Below are positions 61,852-64,000 of a stretch of 64,000 nt of DNA, in pieces (the stretch's first letter is position 1; every line of letters begins with the position of its first letter). The notes beneath the pieces are model-generated. The model was given only the letters and a program-made list of their open reading frames with translations, was not told the origin of the DNA and did no database searches. Source of the stretch: Desulfobacterales bacterium (GTDB taxonomy: Bacteria > Desulfobacterota > Desulfobacteria > Desulfobacterales > Desulfosalsimonadaceae); the NCBI GenBank assembly GCA_034520365.1, contig JAXHNP010000006.1, forward strand, positions 923,001 through 987,000. The letters are read 5' to 3'. A program made the position numbers and the translations under genes.

Positions 61852-63257
61852 TTGTATTTGTGCCTGAACTCTATACCCTGATTGCAGCCGGTGTTTTTTT
61901 CGCCCTGTCCCTGGCATCGGATAATGCCCGCCGGGATTTCCGCCTGGCGTTTATTCTCTCCGCGGTGGGGCTTGTACTTTGCGTGGTCTGGGTCGGCAGC
62001 CGGGGCATATTATTTGCCGGCACCTATCAGGTGGACGCGTTTTCGCAGGTGTTCAAGTGCCTGCTGTACATGGGCTTTTTTCTGGTGGTCTGCCTGTGCG
62101 AAAGGCTTGACGGGGTCGAAGCCCGCCGGCACAGCGAATTCTACCTGCTGATTACCCTCTGCACCCTGGCCCTGATGCTCCTGGTCAGCTGTGTGCATCT
62201 GCTGCCCCTCTACATCGCCCTGGAGCTATCCAGCTACAGCCTCTATATCCTGGTCTATCTCAGAAAAGGCTATGAAAAGGGGATCGAGTCGGCGATCAAG
62301 TATTTTATCATCGGCGCCACGGCCTCTGCGGTCATGCTCTTCGGATTTGCCCTGCTTTACGGGACCGGCCAGTCCGGCTATCTGATTGATTTGATGCAGG
62401 AGCTGCCTACCCGAATGAACGAGCCGGTGGTGCTGATCGGGTTTATCCTGTCTTTAAGCGGCTTCTTTTTTAAGCTCGCCCTGTTTCCCTTTCACTTTTG
62501 GGCGCCGGATGCCTATGAAGGGGCGCCGCACCAGGTCGCAGCCTATATGGCCACGGTCTCAAAAGCTGCGGCCATCGCGGTTTTGCTTCGGTTGATCTCC
62601 TTAAGCGGCGGAAGTGAGCAGCTGGCCTGGTTTCTGATCGTTTTATCGATCGCGTCGATGACCATCGGCAACCTGGCCGCCGTGGTGCAGAAAGACCTGA
62701 AACGGCTGCTGGCCTTCTCCAGTGTCGCCCATGCGGGCTACGTGATGATCGGCATCCTGAGCATGAACGCGCTGGGAATATCCAGCGCCGTATTCTACGC
62801 GTTGTCGCTTATGATCATGAAATTTGTTTGTTTCATGGTGGTGGTAAAGGCATCAAACAACGGGGGAAATATTTCGATAAGCGATCTGGCGGGTCTTCAT
62901 CAGCGGGCGCCCATGCTGGCCCTGGCCCTTATGCTGGCGCTTTTCGGTCTGGCCGGCATTCCGCCGACCATAGGGTTTACGGCAAAACTCCTGGTCTTTA
63001 CCGCGGCCATGAAAACCGGGCTCCTGTGGCTGGTTCTTGTGGCCATGGTCAATGTGGTGATTTCGCTTTACTACTACCTTCTGGTGATCAAAGCCGCGTA
63101 TTTTACCAAAGCTTCGGGCGATGCCGCGCCGATTAATGTTTCAGCGTCTCTTCAAGTCCTGGCTGTGGGACTGATTCTTGTCATGATCCTGGGCGGCATT
63201 TACCCCCATCACCTGATTGAACTGGCCCAGACCGCAGCCAGCAGCATCGGGTATTAA
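61848..63257 (+). CDS. nuoN: NADH-quinone oxidoreductase subunit N
   Basis: A 469-residue antiporter-like subunit, last in the operon, with ATGA overlap. Motifs: LELSSYSLYILVYLRKGYEKGIESAIKYFIIGA, FKLALFPFHFWAPDAYEGAP, LLAFSSVAHAGYVMIGIL. TCTTACTC repeats follow the stop, and no clear terminator was seen. Confidence 0.96.
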   Translation: MIVFVPELYTLIAAGVFFALSLASDNARRDFRLAFILSAVGLVLCVVWVGSRGILFAGTYQVDAFSQVFKCLLYMGFFLVVCLCERLDGVEARRHSEFYLLITLCTLALMLLVSCVHLLPLYIALELSSYSLYILVYLRKGYEKGIESAIKYFIIGATASAVMLFGFALLYGTGQSGYLIDLMQELPTRMNEPVVLIGFILSLSGFFFKLALFPFHFWAPDAYEGAPHQVAAYMATVSKAAAIAVLLRLISLSGGSEQLAWFLIVLSIASMTIGNLAAVVQKDLKRLLAFSSVAHAGYVMIGILSMNALGISSAVFYALSLMIMKFVCFMVVVKASNNGGNISISDLAGLHQRAPMLALALMLALFGLAGIPPTIGFTAKLLVFTAAMKTGLLWLVLVAMVNVVISLYYYLLVIKAAYFTKASGDAAPINVSASLQVLAVGLILVMILGGIYPHHLIELAQTAASSIGY

Positions 63258-63302
63258 ACCGTTTCACCCGTCTTACTCTTACTCTTACTCTTACACTTAA
63301 TC

Positions 63303-64000
63303 TTACCCCGCCTGCCCCTCAAACAGGCGGCGGATCTTTTCCACCCGCCGGCGGTTCACCCCGAAATCCGAATACCCGGTCCGGGCGGCGGACCGTAAGT
63401 GGATCTGCCGGGCCTGCTCGTCGATTAAAAATTCCAAATCGTCTTTAAACCGCATCATCCGCGTTTCGCTGACTGCGTGGATGTAGTCGGGTTTGGCGGA
63501 AATAACGGTCGCCCGGGAAAGACTGTATAGAATATCCAGGAGCCGGGTGCGGGCCTCTTCTGGCGAACTGCTGTACTGGATCGGCGGGATATAATGGCGG
63601 CTGTTTTCCGCCATGGATGAGACGCAGTTGGGCCGGTCCGGGCAGGGCTGGAGCGAATCGTTTACAGCTCCGACAGACTCGGGCAGATTCTTTACCAGCC
63701 GGTCCGGGTAGGGGCGGATCGTCATGGGATGCGCGGGCCTGGGTTTTTCCTGAAAGGGCAGTTTTTTGCCCAGCCGGAGCTTGGCGGCCTGCCATAAAAT
63801 CCGGGCCATGGTCAAATGCGGGGTAAGCGGGTGCCGAAGCATCGCGGCCAAATGGCTTCCGGCCGTGAGCGGCTTGGGCGTGCCATAGAGTCGCGCTTTG
63901 AACGCAATTTCCCCGTCACGGATCAAGTTAATCCGAATGTTTAATTCCGGCGAAAGCCGTGAAAATAAAAATTCATAGCTGCCGTCCAGAGTATTGAACG
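63303..64000 (-). CDS. DUF1365-DUF1499 fusion protein, N-terminus outside window
   Basis: The frame is open to the right edge; in-frame residues read from the edge begin FNTLDGSYEFLFSRLSP. The first 100 residues visible (KARLYGTPKPLT, then HPLTPHLTMARILWQAAKLRLG) match the end of DUF1365. From PCPDRPNCVSSMA (about residue 120) to the end (VISAKPDYIHAVSETRMMRFKDDLEF, SAARTGYSDFGVNRRRVEKIR) it matches DUF1499. Function of both is unknown; DUF1365 genes are found beside fatty-acid cyclopropanation and lipid genes. Opposite in direction to nuo. Confidence 0.8.
   Translation of the reverse strand, partial: FNTLDGSYEFLFSRLSPELNIRINLIRDGEIAFKARLYGTPKPLTAGSHLAAMLRHPLTPHLTMARILWQAAKLRLGKKLPFQEKPRPAHPMTIRPYPDRLVKNLPESVGAVNDSLQPCPDRPNCVSSMAENSRHYIPPIQYSSSPEEARTRLLDILYSLSRATVISAKPDYIHAVSETRMMRFKDDLEFLIDEQARQIHLRSAARTGYSDFGVNRRRVEKIRRLFEGQAG

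Overview
The window looks like a chromosomal segment of an anaerobic, probably sulfate-reducing, member of the Desulfobacterota (Desulfobacteraceae-like). This is an inference from gene content: a periplasmic [NiFe] hydrogenase with its hyp maturation genes, a tungsten-type aldehyde:ferredoxin oxidoreductase, a CoA-ligase and an acyl-CoA dehydrogenase, a molybdopterin oxidoreductase, many Fe-S proteins, a small selenoprotein, and many intergenic repeats of the kind common in these genomes. No rRNA, tRNA, CRISPR array or prophage was recognised.

Layout. 1-7.8 kb: the end of a patatin-like lipase gene, an unknown gene, a promoter with a cyclic-di-GMP-I riboswitch and overlapping terminator ahead of a zinc-ribbon gene, an acyl-CoA synthetase, a UbiB-like kinase and a PAS histidine kinase. 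7.86-8.96 kb: a tandem duplication of a four-helix-bundle gene (23S rRNA intervening-sequence type). Each copy is enclosed by long complementary repeats. 9-15.8 kb: ATP-grasp ligase, amidohydrolase, MASE3 histidine kinase, ferredoxin-like protein and SurE. 15.8-17.3 kb: a MITE-like repeat and a complete ISAs1-family insertion sequence with a 10-bp target duplication. 17.5-26.5 kb: hypC-hypF-hypD-hypE, hydrogenase small and large subunits, maturation protease, and convergent hypA. hypB is not here. 26.7 kb: a short glutaredoxin-like gene with two in-frame UGA codons, each followed by a SECIS-like hairpin.

27-48 kb: cyclophilin, a hybrid kinase that lacks its phospho-accepting histidine, acyl-CoA dehydrogenase, a cation-efflux-like membrane protein, a molybdopterin oxidoreductase, an HD-GYP protein, a hydrolase-OsmC fusion, an SCP2-like protein beside an alcohol dehydrogenase/aldehyde oxidoreductase pair, a frameshifted hydrolase remnant, a multi-pass protein with presenilin-like aspartate motifs, an STN-subtilisin fusion, and a ferredoxin-nitroreductase. 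48.8-63.3 kb: a full complex I operon, nuoA-(BCD fusion)-E-F-G-H-I-J-K-L-M-N, with a good sigma-70-type promoter. The window ends in a DUF1365-DUF1499 gene that runs off the edge.

How it fits together. Hydrogen is oxidised in the periplasm by the hydrogenase. Alcohols and aldehydes are oxidised to acids, which are activated by CoA ligation and degraded by acyl-CoA dehydrogenation. Reduced ferredoxin and NADH feed membrane complexes such as Nuo. Several kinases, the c-di-GMP riboswitch and an HD-GYP protein indicate a signalling layer. At least five families of intergenic repeats are spread between the operons, and two of them have altered the ends of neighbouring genes.
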